This document shows positions 1 through 9,199 of a stretch of 64,000 nt of DNA, piece after piece. The notes under the pieces were generated by a model, which was given only the letters and a program-made list of their open reading frames with translations, did not search any database and was not told where the DNA came from. The DNA is from Galeopsis tetrahit (lineage: Eukaryota; Streptophyta; Magnoliopsida; Lamiales; Lamiaceae), in contig OY776124.1 in NCBI GenBank assembly GCA_963675135.1, positions 24,240,066 through 24,304,065 on the forward strand, written 5' to 3'. Positions within the stretch are counted from its first letter, which is position 1. Each line of letters starts with the position of its first letter. The position numbers and the translations under genes are program-made.

Positions 1-42
1 AATCTAAATTTCGATATCAACGTTTTGGACAAAACAAGAACT
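1..42. repeat. Partial monomer (3' tail of an M type)
   Basis: The window opens inside a monomer tail with ttcgatatcaacg followed by ttttggacaaaac. The form caacgtttt, instead of the usual caacgtgtt, also ends the M monomers that precede the A monomers at 2934, 19545, 26285, 48677, 49641 and 57827. This fragment is therefore most likely the end of an M monomer, and the array continues to the left. Confidence 0.85.
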
Positions 43-490
43 TTAGAACAAAGAAGTATTGGTAATGGTTAACTCTTTGCAACTCTTGAAACTTTTGAAA
101 AGTAGAGAATGAGAGAAACGAAGAAAGTGCGTTTTCACATTAGAGTGAGCATAAACTCTCACTAACGAGTGTAGTTTTGTGATAATTAAAGACAAAATAA
201 TGTTTTCTTGGTAACTAATCACTAAATCTTCGTATTTATCGAATCTTAATTTCACTATCAACATGTTGGAAAAAACAACAACTTTAGAACAAAGATGTAT
301 TGGTAATGGTTAACTCTTTTCAATTCTTGAGTCTTTTGAAAAATAGAGAATGAGGAAATTGAAGAAAGTGCGTTTTCACATTAGAATGAGCATAAACTCT
401 CACTAACGAGTGTAGTTTTGTGATAATTAAAGATAAAATAATGTTTTCTTGGTAACTAATCACTAAATCTTCGTATTTGTCGAATCTTAA

Positions 491-506
491 TTTCACTATC
501 AACGTG
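491..506 (+). other. Degenerate counterpart of the box-like motif (X-class tails)
   Basis: It reads tttcactatcaacgtg at the position that holds ttcgatatcaacgtg before Y heads. TTCG has become TTCA. In A tails (first at 255-270) the second CG is also lost (caacatg). The tail of G in units 1 and 2, tttcgctatc, is intermediate: one G to A change would turn it into the X form. Confidence 0.5.
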
Positions 507-731
507 TTGGACAAAACAAGAACTTTAGAACAAAGATGTATTGGTAATGGTTAACTCTTTGCAATTCTTGAGTCTTTTCAAAAATAGAGAATGAGGGAAT
601 TGAAGAAAGTGCGTTTTCACATTAGAATGAGCATAAACTCTCACTAACGAGTGTAGTTTTGTGATAATTAAAGACAAAATAATGTTTTCTTGGTAACTAA
701 TCACTAAATCTTCGTATTTGTCGAATCTAAA

Positions 732-748
732 TTTCGATATCAACGTGT
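732..748 (+). other. CENP-B-box-like motif (representative of Y-class tails)
   Basis: The 17-bp stretch reads ttcgatatcaacgtg within its flanks. Against the vertebrate CENP-B core NTTCGNNNNANNCGGGN it keeps TTCG and three of the four bases of CGGG, and differs at the central A (C here) and one G (T here): 7 of 9. The motif recurs before nearly every Y head (A after M, D, F, H, J, M). Before X heads the same place reads ttcactatcaac, which breaks TTCG. Whether any protein binds is unknown. Confidence 0.4.
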
Positions 749-2933
749 TGGACAAAACAAGAACTTTAGAACAAAGAAGTATTGGTAATGGTTAACTCTT
801 TTCAACTCTTGAAACTTTTGAAAAGTAGAGAATGAGAGAAACGAAGAAAGTGCGTTTTCACATTAGAGTGAGCATAAACTCTCACAAACGAATGTAATTT
901 TGTGATAATTAAAGACAAAATAATGTTTTCTTGGTAACTAATCACTAAATCTTCGTATTTATCGAATCTTAATTTCACTATCAACGTGTTGGAAAAAACA
1001 ACAACTTTAGAACAAAGATGTATTGGTAATGGTTAACTCTTTGCAATTCTTGAGTCTTTTGAAAAATAGAGAATGAGGGAATTGAAGAAAGTGCGTTTTC
1101 ACATTAGAATGAGCATAAACTCTCACTAACGAGTGTAGTTTTGTGATAATTAAAGACAAAATAATGTTTTCTTTGTAACTAATCACTAAATCTTCGTATT
1201 TGACGAATCTAAATTTCGATATCAACGTGTTGGACAAAACAAGAACTTTAGAACAAAAAAGTATTGGTAATGGTTAACTCTTTGCAACTCGTGAAAATTT
1301 TGAAAAGTAGAGAATGAGAGAAACGAAGAAAGTGCGTTTTCACATTAGAGTGAGCATAAACTCTCACTAACGAGTGTAATTTTGTGATAATTAAAGACAA
1401 AATAATGTTTTCTTGGTAACTAATCACTAAATCTTCGTATTTATCGAATCTTAATTTCACTATCAACGTGTTGGAAAAAACAACAACTTTAGAACAAAGA
1501 TGTATTGGTAATGGTTAACTCTTTGCAATTCTTGAGTCTTTTGAAAATAGAGAATGAGGGAATTGAAGAAAGTGCGTTTTCACATTAGAATGAGCATAAA
1601 CTCTCACTAACGAGTGTAGTTTTGTGATAATTAAAGACAAAATAATGTTTTCTTGGTAACTAATCACTAAATCTTCGTATTTGTCTAATCTAAATTTCGC
1701 TATCAACGTGTTGGACAAAACAAGAACTTTAGAACAAAGAAGTATTGGTGATGGTTAACTCTTTGCAACTCTTGAAAGTTTTGAAAAGTAGAGAATGAGA
1801 GAAACGAAGAAAGTGCGTTTTCACATTAGAGTGAGCATAAACTCTCACTAACGAGTGTAATTTTGTGATAATTAAAGACAAAATAATGTTTTCTTGGTAA
1901 CTAATCACTAAATCTTCGTATTTGTCTAATCTAAATTTCGCTATCAACGTGTTGGACAAAACAAGAACTTTAGAACAAAGAAGTATTGGTAATGGTTAAC
2001 TCTTTGCAACTCGTGAAAATTTTGAAAAGTAGAGAATGAGAGAAACGAAGAAAGTGCGTTTTCACATTAGAGTGAGCATAAACTCTCACTAACGAGTGTA
2101 ATTTTGTGATAATTAAAGACAAAATAATGTTTTCTTGGTAACTAATCACTAAATCTTCGTATTTATCGAATCTTAATTTCACTATCAACGTGTTGGAAAA
2201 AACAACAACTTTAGAACAAAGATGTATTGGTAATGGTTAACTCTTTGCAATTCTTGAGTCTTTTGAAAAATAGAGAATGAGGAAATTGAAGAAAGTGCGT
2301 TTTCACATTAGAATGAGCATAAACTCTCACTAACGAGTGTAGTTTTGTGATAATTAAAGACAAAATAATGTTTTCTTGGTAACTAATCACTAAATCTTCG
2401 TATTTGTCGAATCTTAATTTCACTATCAACGTGTTGGACAAAACAGGAACTTTAGAACAAAGATGTATTGGTAATGGTTAACTCTTTGCAATTCTTGAGT
2501 CTTTTGAAAAATAGAGAATGAGGGAATTGAAGAAAGTGCGTTTTCACATTAGAATGAGCATAAACTCTCAATAACGAGTGTAGTTTTGTGATAATTAAAG
2601 ACAAAATAATGTTTTCTTGGTAACTAATCACTAAATCTTCGTATTTGTCGAATCTAAATTTCGATATCAACGTGTTGGACAAAACAAGAACTTTAGAACA
2701 AAGAAGTATTGGTAATGGTTAACTCTTTTCAACTCTTGAAACTTTTGAAAAGTAGAGAATAAGAGAAACGAAGAAAGTGCGTTTTCACATTAGAGTGAGC
2801 ATAAACTCTCACAAACGAATGTAATTTTGTGATAATTAAAGACAAAATAATGTTTTCTTGGTAACTAATCACTAAATCAACGTATTTGTCGAATCTAAAT
2901 TTCGATATCAACGTTTTGGACAAAACAAGAACT

Positions 2934-3174
2934 TTAGAACAAAGAAGTATTGGTAATGGTTAACTCTTTGCAACTCTTGAAACTTTTGAAAAGTAGAGAA
3001 TGAGAGAAACGAAGAAAGTGCGTTTTCACATTAGAGTGAGCATAAACTCTCCCTAACGAGTGTAGTTTTGTGATAATTAAAGACAAAATAATGTTTTCTT
3101 GGTAACTAATCACTAAATCTTCGTATTTATCGAATCTTAATTTCACTATCAACATGTTGGAAAAAACAACAACT
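2934..3174. repeat. Reference monomer A (class Y head)
   Basis: Head agaagtattgg, then gcaactcttgaaac, gagagaaacg and agagtgagc. Unlike most Y monomers it has gtgtagtttt, the X form. The tail is the TTCA type with caacatgttgg, in which the usual CG is lost. In a second lineage (copies at 9200, 10161, 12807, 16176, 21473, 23879, 36165, 37126, 42183, 44824, 52773 and 53734) the tail lacks 3 bp (aaacaacttt instead of aaacaacaacttt), giving 238 bp. Confidence 0.88.
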
Positions 3175-3415
3175 TTAGAACAAAGATGTATTGGTAATGG
3201 TTAACTCTTTTCAATTCTTGAGTCTTTTGAAAAATAGAGAATGAGGAAATTGAAGAAAGTGCGTTTTCACATTAGAATGAGCATAAACTCTCACTAACGA
3301 GTGTAGTTTTGTGATAATTAAAGATAAAATAATGTTTTCTTGGTAACTAATCACTAAATCTTCGTATTTGTCGAATCTTAATTTCACTATCAACGTGTTG
3401 GACAAAACAAGAACT
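3175..3415. repeat. Reference monomer B (class X)
   Basis: Head gatgtattgg with ctcttttcaattc (T where most X copies have G), gaggaaattgaag, agaatgagc and gtgtagtttt. Diagnostic aaagataaaataatg, where other types have aaagacaaaataatg. The tail is gtcgaatcttaatttcac followed by ttggacaaaacaag. It leads into another X monomer, C. Confidence 0.88.
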
Positions 3416-3656
3416 TTAGAACAAAGATGTATTGGTAATGGTTAACTCTTTGCAATTCTTGAGTCTTTTCAAAAATAGAGAATGAGGGAATTGAAGAAAG
3501 TGCGTTTTCACATTAGAATGAGCATAAACTCTCACTAACGAGTGTAGTTTTGTGATAATTAAAGACAAAATAATGTTTTCTTGGTAACTAATCACTAAAT
3601 CTTCGTATTTGTCGAATCTAAATTTCGATATCAACGTGTTGGACAAAACAAGAACT
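3416..3656. repeat. Reference monomer C (class X)
   Basis: Head gatgtattgg, gcaattcttgag, gagggaattgaag, gtgtagtttt and a TTCG-type tail (tttcgatatcaacgtg). The base after gtctttt varies by unit: c in units 1 and 2, g in most units, and the tract reads tctttggaaa in units 3, 13 and 23, so it tracks unit ancestry. It opens the strictly alternating X/Y stretch C to J. Confidence 0.88.
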
Positions 3657-3897
3657 TTAGAACAAAGAAGTATTGGTAATGGTTAACTCTTTTCAACTCT
3701 TGAAACTTTTGAAAAGTAGAGAATGAGAGAAACGAAGAAAGTGCGTTTTCACATTAGAGTGAGCATAAACTCTCACAAACGAATGTAATTTTGTGATAAT
3801 TAAAGACAAAATAATGTTTTCTTGGTAACTAATCACTAAATCTTCGTATTTATCGAATCTTAATTTCACTATCAACGTGTTGGAAAAAACAACAACT
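3657..3897. repeat. Reference monomer D (class Y)
   Basis: Head agaagtattgg with ctcttttcaactc, gagagaaacg, agagtgagc and the diagnostic ctcacaaacgaatgtaat (aaa and aat where most copies have taacgag). The tail is TTCA type, ending ggaaaaaacaacaac. Its first half is nearly the same as that of M, which makes D to M exchanges possible. Confidence 0.88.
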
Positions 3898-4138
3898 TTA
3901 GAACAAAGATGTATTGGTAATGGTTAACTCTTTGCAATTCTTGAGTCTTTTGAAAAATAGAGAATGAGGGAATTGAAGAAAGTGCGTTTTCACATTAGAA
4001 TGAGCATAAACTCTCACTAACGAGTGTAGTTTTGTGATAATTAAAGACAAAATAATGTTTTCTTTGTAACTAATCACTAAATCTTCGTATTTGTCGAATC
4101 TAAATTTCGATATCAACGTGTTGGACAAAACAAGAACT
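3898..4138. repeat. Reference monomer E (class X)
   Basis: Head gatgtattgg, gcaattcttgag, gagggaattgaag, gtgtagtttt and a TTCG tail. Diagnostic in this lineage is ttttctttgtaac, where all other types read ttttcttggtaac. This change is absent from E in units 3, 13 and 23. Confidence 0.87.
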
Positions 4139-4379
4139 TTAGAACAAAAAAGTATTGGTAATGGTTAACTCTTTGCAACTCGTGAAAATTTTGAAAAGTA
4201 GAGAATGAGAGAAACGAAGAAAGTGCGTTTTCACATTAGAGTGAGCATAAACTCTCACTAACGAGTGTAATTTTGTGATAATTAAAGACAAAATAATGTT
4301 TTCTTGGTAACTAATCACTAAATCTTCGTATTTATCGAATCTTAATTTCACTATCAACGTGTTGGAAAAAACAACAACT
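4139..4379. repeat. Reference monomer F (class Y)
   Basis: Head acaaaaaagtattgg in this lineage (acaaagaagtattgg in others), with the diagnostic gcaactcgtgaaaatttt shared only with J, then gagagaaacg, gtgtaatttt and a TTCA tail. F and J are otherwise almost the same, so F in a rearranged unit is told from J mainly by the monomer that follows. Confidence 0.87.
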
Positions 4380-4619
4380 TTAGAACAAAGATGTATTGGT
4401 AATGGTTAACTCTTTGCAATTCTTGAGTCTTTTGAAAATAGAGAATGAGGGAATTGAAGAAAGTGCGTTTTCACATTAGAATGAGCATAAACTCTCACTA
4501 ACGAGTGTAGTTTTGTGATAATTAAAGACAAAATAATGTTTTCTTGGTAACTAATCACTAAATCTTCGTATTTGTCTAATCTAAATTTCGCTATCAACGT
4601 GTTGGACAAAACAAGAACT
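4380..4619. repeat. Reference monomer G (class X, 240 bp)
   Basis: An X monomer with one A missing in the tract after gtctttt (gaaaatagag instead of gaaaaatagag), making it 240 bp. The deletion is present in every G copy examined. The tail in this lineage is gtctaatctaaatttcgc with ctatcaacg. In other lineages the body has agaattagc and the tail has tttcgatatc. Confidence 0.9.
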
Positions 4620-4860
4620 TTAGAACAAAGAAGTATTGGTGATGGTTAACTCTTTGCAACTCTTGAAAGTTTTGAAAAGTAGAGAATGAGAGAAACGAAG
4701 AAAGTGCGTTTTCACATTAGAGTGAGCATAAACTCTCACTAACGAGTGTAATTTTGTGATAATTAAAGACAAAATAATGTTTTCTTGGTAACTAATCACT
4801 AAATCTTCGTATTTATCGAATCTTAATTTCACTATCAACGTGTTGGAAAAAACAACAACT
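4620..4860. repeat. Reference monomer H (class Y)
   Basis: Head agaagtattggtgatgg in this lineage, diagnostic cttgaaagttttg, gagagaaacg, gtgtaatttt and a TTCA tail. In the second lineage the head reads gaaccaagaagta with aatgtttaac, which destroys the otherwise near-universal gttaac, and the body has cacgttagag. Units 3, 13 and 23 have the accaag head but keep ggttaac, so they are intermediate. Confidence 0.88.
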
Positions 4861-5101
4861 TTAGAACAAAGATGTATTGGTAATGGTTAACTCTTTGCAA
4901 TTCTTGAGTCTTTTGAAAAATAGAGAATGAGGGAATTGAAGAAAGTACGTTTTCACATTAGAATGAGCATAAACTCTCACTAACGAGTGTAGTTTTGTGA
5001 TAATTAAAGACAAAATAATGTTTTCTTGGTAACTAATCACTAAATCTTCGTATTTGTCGAATCTAAATTTCGATATCAATGTGTTGGACAAAACAAGAAC
5101 T
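4861..5101. repeat. Reference monomer I (class X)
   Basis: Head gatgtattgg, gcaattcttgag, gagggaattgaag and gtgtagtttt. In this lineage it reads gaaagtacgtttt instead of gaaagtgcgtttt, and its TTCG tail reads tatcaatgtg instead of tatcaacgtg. I copies at 51568 and 59754 keep the tail change but not the tacg change. Confidence 0.87.
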
Positions 5102-5342
5102 TTAGAACAAAGAAGTATTGGTAATGGTTAACTCTTTGCAACTCGTGAAAATTTTGAAAAGTAGAGAATGAGAGAAACGAAGAAAGTGCGTTTTCATATT
5201 AGAGTGAGCATAAACTCTCACTAACGAGTGTAATTTTGTGATAATTAAAGACAAAATAATGTTTTCTTGGTAACTAATCACTAAATCTTCGTATTTATCG
5301 AATCTTAATTTCACTATCAACGTGTTGGAAAAAACAACAACT
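5102..5342. repeat. Reference monomer J (class Y)
   Basis: Head agaagtattgg with gcaactcgtgaaaatttt as in F, then ttttcatattagag (cata instead of caca) in this lineage, gtgtaatttt and a TTCA tail. In other lineages the head carries a 2-bp insertion (agtatattgg), giving 243 bp. Confidence 0.87.
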
Positions 5343-5583
5343 TTAGAACAAAGATGTATTGGTAATGGTTAACTCTTTGCAATTCTTGAGTCTTTTGAAA
5401 AATAGAGAATGAGGAAATTGAAGAAAGTGCGTTTTCACATTAGAATGAGCATAAACTCTCACTAACGAGTGTAGTTTTGTGATAATTAAAGACAAAATAA
5501 TGTTTTCTTGGTAACTAATCACTAAATCTTCGTATTTGTCGAATCTTAATTTCACTATCAACGTGTTGGACAAAACAGGAACT
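5343..5583. repeat. Reference monomer K (class X)
   Basis: Head gatgtattgg with ctctttgcaattc, gaggaaattgaag (shared with B), gtgtagtttt and a tail of gtcgaatcttaatttcac. Diagnostic gacaaaacaggaac at the end, where other types have aagaac. It is followed by another X monomer, L, as B is followed by C, so B-C and K-L look like duplicated neighbours. Confidence 0.87.
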
Positions 5584-5824
5584 TTAGAACAAAGATGTAT
5601 TGGTAATGGTTAACTCTTTGCAATTCTTGAGTCTTTTGAAAAATAGAGAATGAGGGAATTGAAGAAAGTGCGTTTTCACATTAGAATGAGCATAAACTCT
5701 CAATAACGAGTGTAGTTTTGTGATAATTAAAGACAAAATAATGTTTTCTTGGTAACTAATCACTAAATCTTCGTATTTGTCGAATCTAAATTTCGATATC
5801 AACGTGTTGGACAAAACAAGAACT
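5584..5824. repeat. Reference monomer L (class X)
   Basis: Head gatgtattgg, gagggaattgaag, and the diagnostic ctctcaataacgag, where other X types have ctctcactaacgag. TTCG tail. It is followed by the Y monomer M. Confidence 0.88.
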
Positions 5825-6065
5825 TTAGAACAAAGAAGTATTGGTAATGGTTAACTCTTTTCAACTCTTGAAACTTTTGAAAAGTAGAGAATGAGAGAAA
5901 CGAAGAAAGTGCGTTTTCACATTAGAGTGAGCATAAACTCTCACAAACGAATGTAATTTTGTGATAATTAAAGACAAAATAATGTTTTCTTGGTAACTAA
6001 TCACTAAATCAACGTATTTGTCGAATCTAAATATCGATATCAACGTGTTGGACAAAACAAGAACT
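5825..6065. repeat. Reference monomer M (class Y)
   Basis: Head agaagtattgg with ctcttttcaactc, gagagaaacg and ctcacaaacgaatg as in D. Diagnostic aaatcaacgtattt, where other types have aaatcttcgtattt. TTCG tail leading into the Y monomer A. In the second lineage it also has ggtatctaatc, and in some copies ctctaacaaacg. M-A is the only Y-Y junction of the canonical unit. Confidence 0.88.
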
Positions 6066-9000
6066 TTAGAACAAAGAAGTATTGGTAATGGTTAACTCTT
6101 TGCAACTCTTGAAACTTTTGAAAAGTAGAGAATGAGAGAAACGAAGAAAGTGCGTTTTCACATTAGAGTGAGCATAAACTCTCACTAACGAGTGTAGTTT
6201 TGTGATAATTAAAGACAAAATAATGTTTTCTTGGTAACTAATCACTAAATCTTCGTGTTTATCGAATCTTAATTTCACTATCAACATGTTGGAAAAAACA
6301 ACAACTTTAGAACAAAGATGTATTGGTAATGGTTAACTCTTTTCAATTCTTGAGTCTTTTGAAAAATAGAGAATGAGGAAATTGAAGAAAGTGCGTTTTC
6401 ACATTAGAATGAGCATAAACTCTCACTAACGAGTGTAGTTTTGTGATAATTAAAGATAAAATAATGTTTTCTTGGTAACTAATCACTAAATCTTCGTATT
6501 TGTCGAATCTTAATTTCACTATCAACGTGTTGGACAAAACAAGAACTTTAGAACAAAGATGTATTGGTAATGGTTAACTCTTTGCAATTCTTGAGTCTTT
6601 GGAAAAATAGAGAATGAGGGAATTGAAGAAAGTGCGTTTTCACATTAGAATGAGCATAAACTCTCACTAACGAGTGTAGTTTTGTGATAATTAAAGACAA
6701 AATAATGTTTTCTTGGTAACTAATCACTAAATCTTCGTATTTGTCGAATCTAAATTTCGATATCAACGTGTTGGACAAAACAAGAACTTTAGAACAAAGA
6801 AGTATTGGTAATGGTTAACTCTTTTCAACTCTTGAAACTTTTGAAAAGTAGAGAATGAGAGAAACGAAGAAAGTGCGTTTTCACATTAGAGTGAGCATAA
6901 ACTCTCACAAACGAATGTAATTTTGTGATAATTAAAGACAAAATAATGTTTTCTTGGTAACTAATCACTAAATCTTCGTATTTATCGAATCTTAATTTCA
7001 CTATCAACGTGTTGGAAAAAACAACAACTTTAGAACAAAGATGTATTGGTAATGGTTAACTCTTTGCAATTCTTGAGTCTTTTGAAAAATAGAGAATGAG
7101 GGAATTGAAGAAAGTGCGTTTTCACATTAGAATGAGCATAAACTCTCACTAACGAGTGTAGTTTTGTGATAATTAAAGACAAAATAATGTTTTCTTGGTA
7201 ACTAATCACTAAATCTTCGTATTTGTCGAATCTAAATTTCGATATCAACGTGTTGGACAAAACAAGAACTTTAGAACAAAGAAGTATTGGTAATGGTTAA
7301 CTCTTTGCAACTCGTGAAAATTTTGAAAAGTAGAGAATGAGAGAAACGAAGAAAGTGCGTTTTCACATTAGAGTGAGCATAAACTCTCACTAACGAGTGT
7401 AATTTTGTGATAATTAAAGACAAAATAATGTTTTCTTGGTAACTAATCACTAAATCTTCGTATTTATCGAATCTTAATTTCACTATCAACGTGTTGGAAA
7501 AAACAACAACTTTAGAACAAAGATGTATTGGTAATGGTTAACTCTTTGCAATTCTTGAGTCTTTTGAAAATAGAGAATGAGGGAATTGAAGAAAGTGCGT
7601 TTTCACATTAGAATTAGCATAAACTCTCACTAACGAGTGTAGTTTTGTGATAAATAAAGACAAAATAATGTTTTCTTGGTAACTAATCACTAAATCTTCG
7701 TATTTGTCGAATCTAAATTTCGATATCAACGTGTTGGACAAAACAAGAACTTTAGAACCAAGAAGTATTGGTAATGGTTAACTCTTTGCAACTCTTGAAA
7801 GTTTTGAAAAGTAGAGAATGAGAGAAACGAAGAAAGTGCGTTTTCACGTTAGAGTGAGCATAAACTCTCACTAACGAGTGTAATTTTGTGATAATTAAAG
7901 ACAAAATAATGTTTTCTTGGTAACTAATCACTAAATCTTCGTATTTATCGAATCTTAATTTCACTATCAACGTGTTGGAAAAAACAACAACTTTAGAACA
8001 AAGATGTATTGGTAATGGTTAACTCTTTGCAATTCTTGAGTCTTTTGAAAAATAGAGAATGAGGGAATTGAAGAAAGTGCGTTTTCACATTAGAATGAGC
8101 ATAAACTCTCACTAACAAGTGTAGATTTGTGATAATTAAAGACAAAATAATGTTTTCTTGGTAACTAATCACTAAATCTTCGTATTTGTCGAATCTAAAT
8201 TTCGATATCAACGTGTTGGACAAAACAAGAACTTTAGAACAAAGAAGTATATTGGTAATGGTTAACTCTTTGCAACTCGTGAAAATTTTGAAAAGTAGAG
8301 AATGAGAGAAACGAAGAAAGTGCGTTTTCACATTAGAGTGAGCATAAACTCTCACTAACGAGTGTAATTTTGTGATAATTAAAGACAAAATAATGTTTTC
8401 TTGGTAACTAATCACTAAATCTTCGTATTTATCGAATCTTAATTTCACTATCAACGTGTTGGAAAAAACAACAACTTTAGAACAAAGATGTATTGGTAAT
8501 GGTTAACTCTTTGCAATTCTTGAGTCTTTTGAAAAATAGAGAATGAGGAAATTGAAGAAAGTGCGTTTTCACATTAGAATGAGCATAAACTCTCACTAAC
8601 GAGTGTAGTTTTGTGATAATTAAAGACAAAATAATGTTTTCTTGGTAACTAATCACTAAATCTTCGTATTTGTCGAATCTTAATTTCACTATCAACGTGT
8701 TGGACAAAACAGGAACTTTAGAACAAAGATGTATTGGTAATGGTTAACTCTTTGCAATTCTTGAGTCTTTTGAAAAATAGAGAATGAGGGAATTGAAGAA
8801 AGTGCGTTTTCACATTAGAATGAGCATAAACTCTCAATAACGAGTGTAGTTTTGTGATAATTAAAGACAAAATAATGTTTTCTTGGTAACTAATCACTAA
8901 ATCTTCGTATTTGTCGAATCTAAATTTCGATATCAACGTGTTGGACAAAACAAGAACTTTAGAACAAAGAAGTATTGGTAATGGTTAACTCTTTTCAACT

Positions 9001-9199
9001 CTTGAAACTTTTGAAAAGTAGAGAATGAGAGAAACGAAGAAAGTGCGTTTTCACATTAGAGTGAGCATAAACTCTCACAAACGAATGTAATTTTGTGATA
9101 ATTAAAGACAAAATAATGTTTTCTTGGTATCTAATCACTAAATCAACGTATTTGTCGAATCTAAATTTCGATATCAACGTGTTGGACAAAACAAGAACT
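6066..9199. repeat. HOR unit 3: canonical 13-mer with 243-bp J (3134 bp)
   Basis: Monomers A to M start at 6066, 6307, 6548, 6789, 7030, 7271, 7512, 7752, 7993, 8234, 8477, 8718 and 8959. Markers shared with units 13 and 23 are cttcgtgtttatc in A, tctttggaaa in C, agaattagc in G, the accaag head in H and the extra AT in J. The I monomer has private changes near 8117-8125 (actaacaagtg and gtagatttg). M has ggtatctaatc, announcing the second lineage that follows. Confidence 0.92.
8234..8476. repeat. 243-bp J variant (2-bp insertion)
   Basis: The head reads agtatattgg instead of agtattgg. Because 243 is divisible by three and 241 is not, the reverse-strand reading frame of this monomer runs into the preceding I without a stop. 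Other copies: 35199-35441, 38568-38810, 40979-41221, 46266-46508, 55176-55418, 56861-57103 and 63127-63369. J copies at 1970, 5102, 14249, 15212, 18581, 25321, 28694, 32308, 51809 and 59995 lack the insertion. Confidence 0.9.

Larger units (their letters stand above)
43..2933. repeat. HOR unit 1: 12-mer, A-B-C-D-E-F-G-[H/G]-J-K-L-M (2891 bp)
   Basis: Monomers start at 43, 284, 525, 766, 1007, 1248, 1489, 1729, 1970, 2211, 2452 and 2693. Compared with the canonical unit at 2934 it is one monomer short. The copy at 1729 begins as H (ggtgatgg, cttgaaagtttt) but ends with the tail typical of G in this lineage (gtctaatc, tttcgctatc), and J follows directly, so a separate I is missing. The M at 2693 has an unusual aataagag where others have aatgagag. 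Confidence 0.9.
2934..6065. repeat. HOR unit 2: canonical 13-mer A to M (3132 bp)
   Basis: This unit is taken as the reference for the order A to M because every type is present once and J lacks the 2-bp insertion. Its length is 13 x 241 minus the single base missing in G. Private changes include ctccctaac in A near 3050, and in M a tail reading aaatatcgatatc instead of aaatttcgatatc. The same order recurs at 6066, 33031, 49641, 57827 and 60959. Confidence 0.93.

Noticed and set aside
60..216. Internal direct repeat ttggtaa, twice per monomer, as evidence that the monomer is itself a dimer of about 120 bp
   Set aside because: The two occurrences are about 149 bp apart and the sequence around them (ttggtaatggttaac versus ttggtaactaatcac) does not extend into longer similarity.
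7993..8454. 153-codon reverse-strand ORF (and seven similar ones) as a possible duplicated-domain protein
   Set aside because: It exists only because of a 2-bp insertion that puts two neighbouring monomers in frame. J copies without the insertion do not have it.
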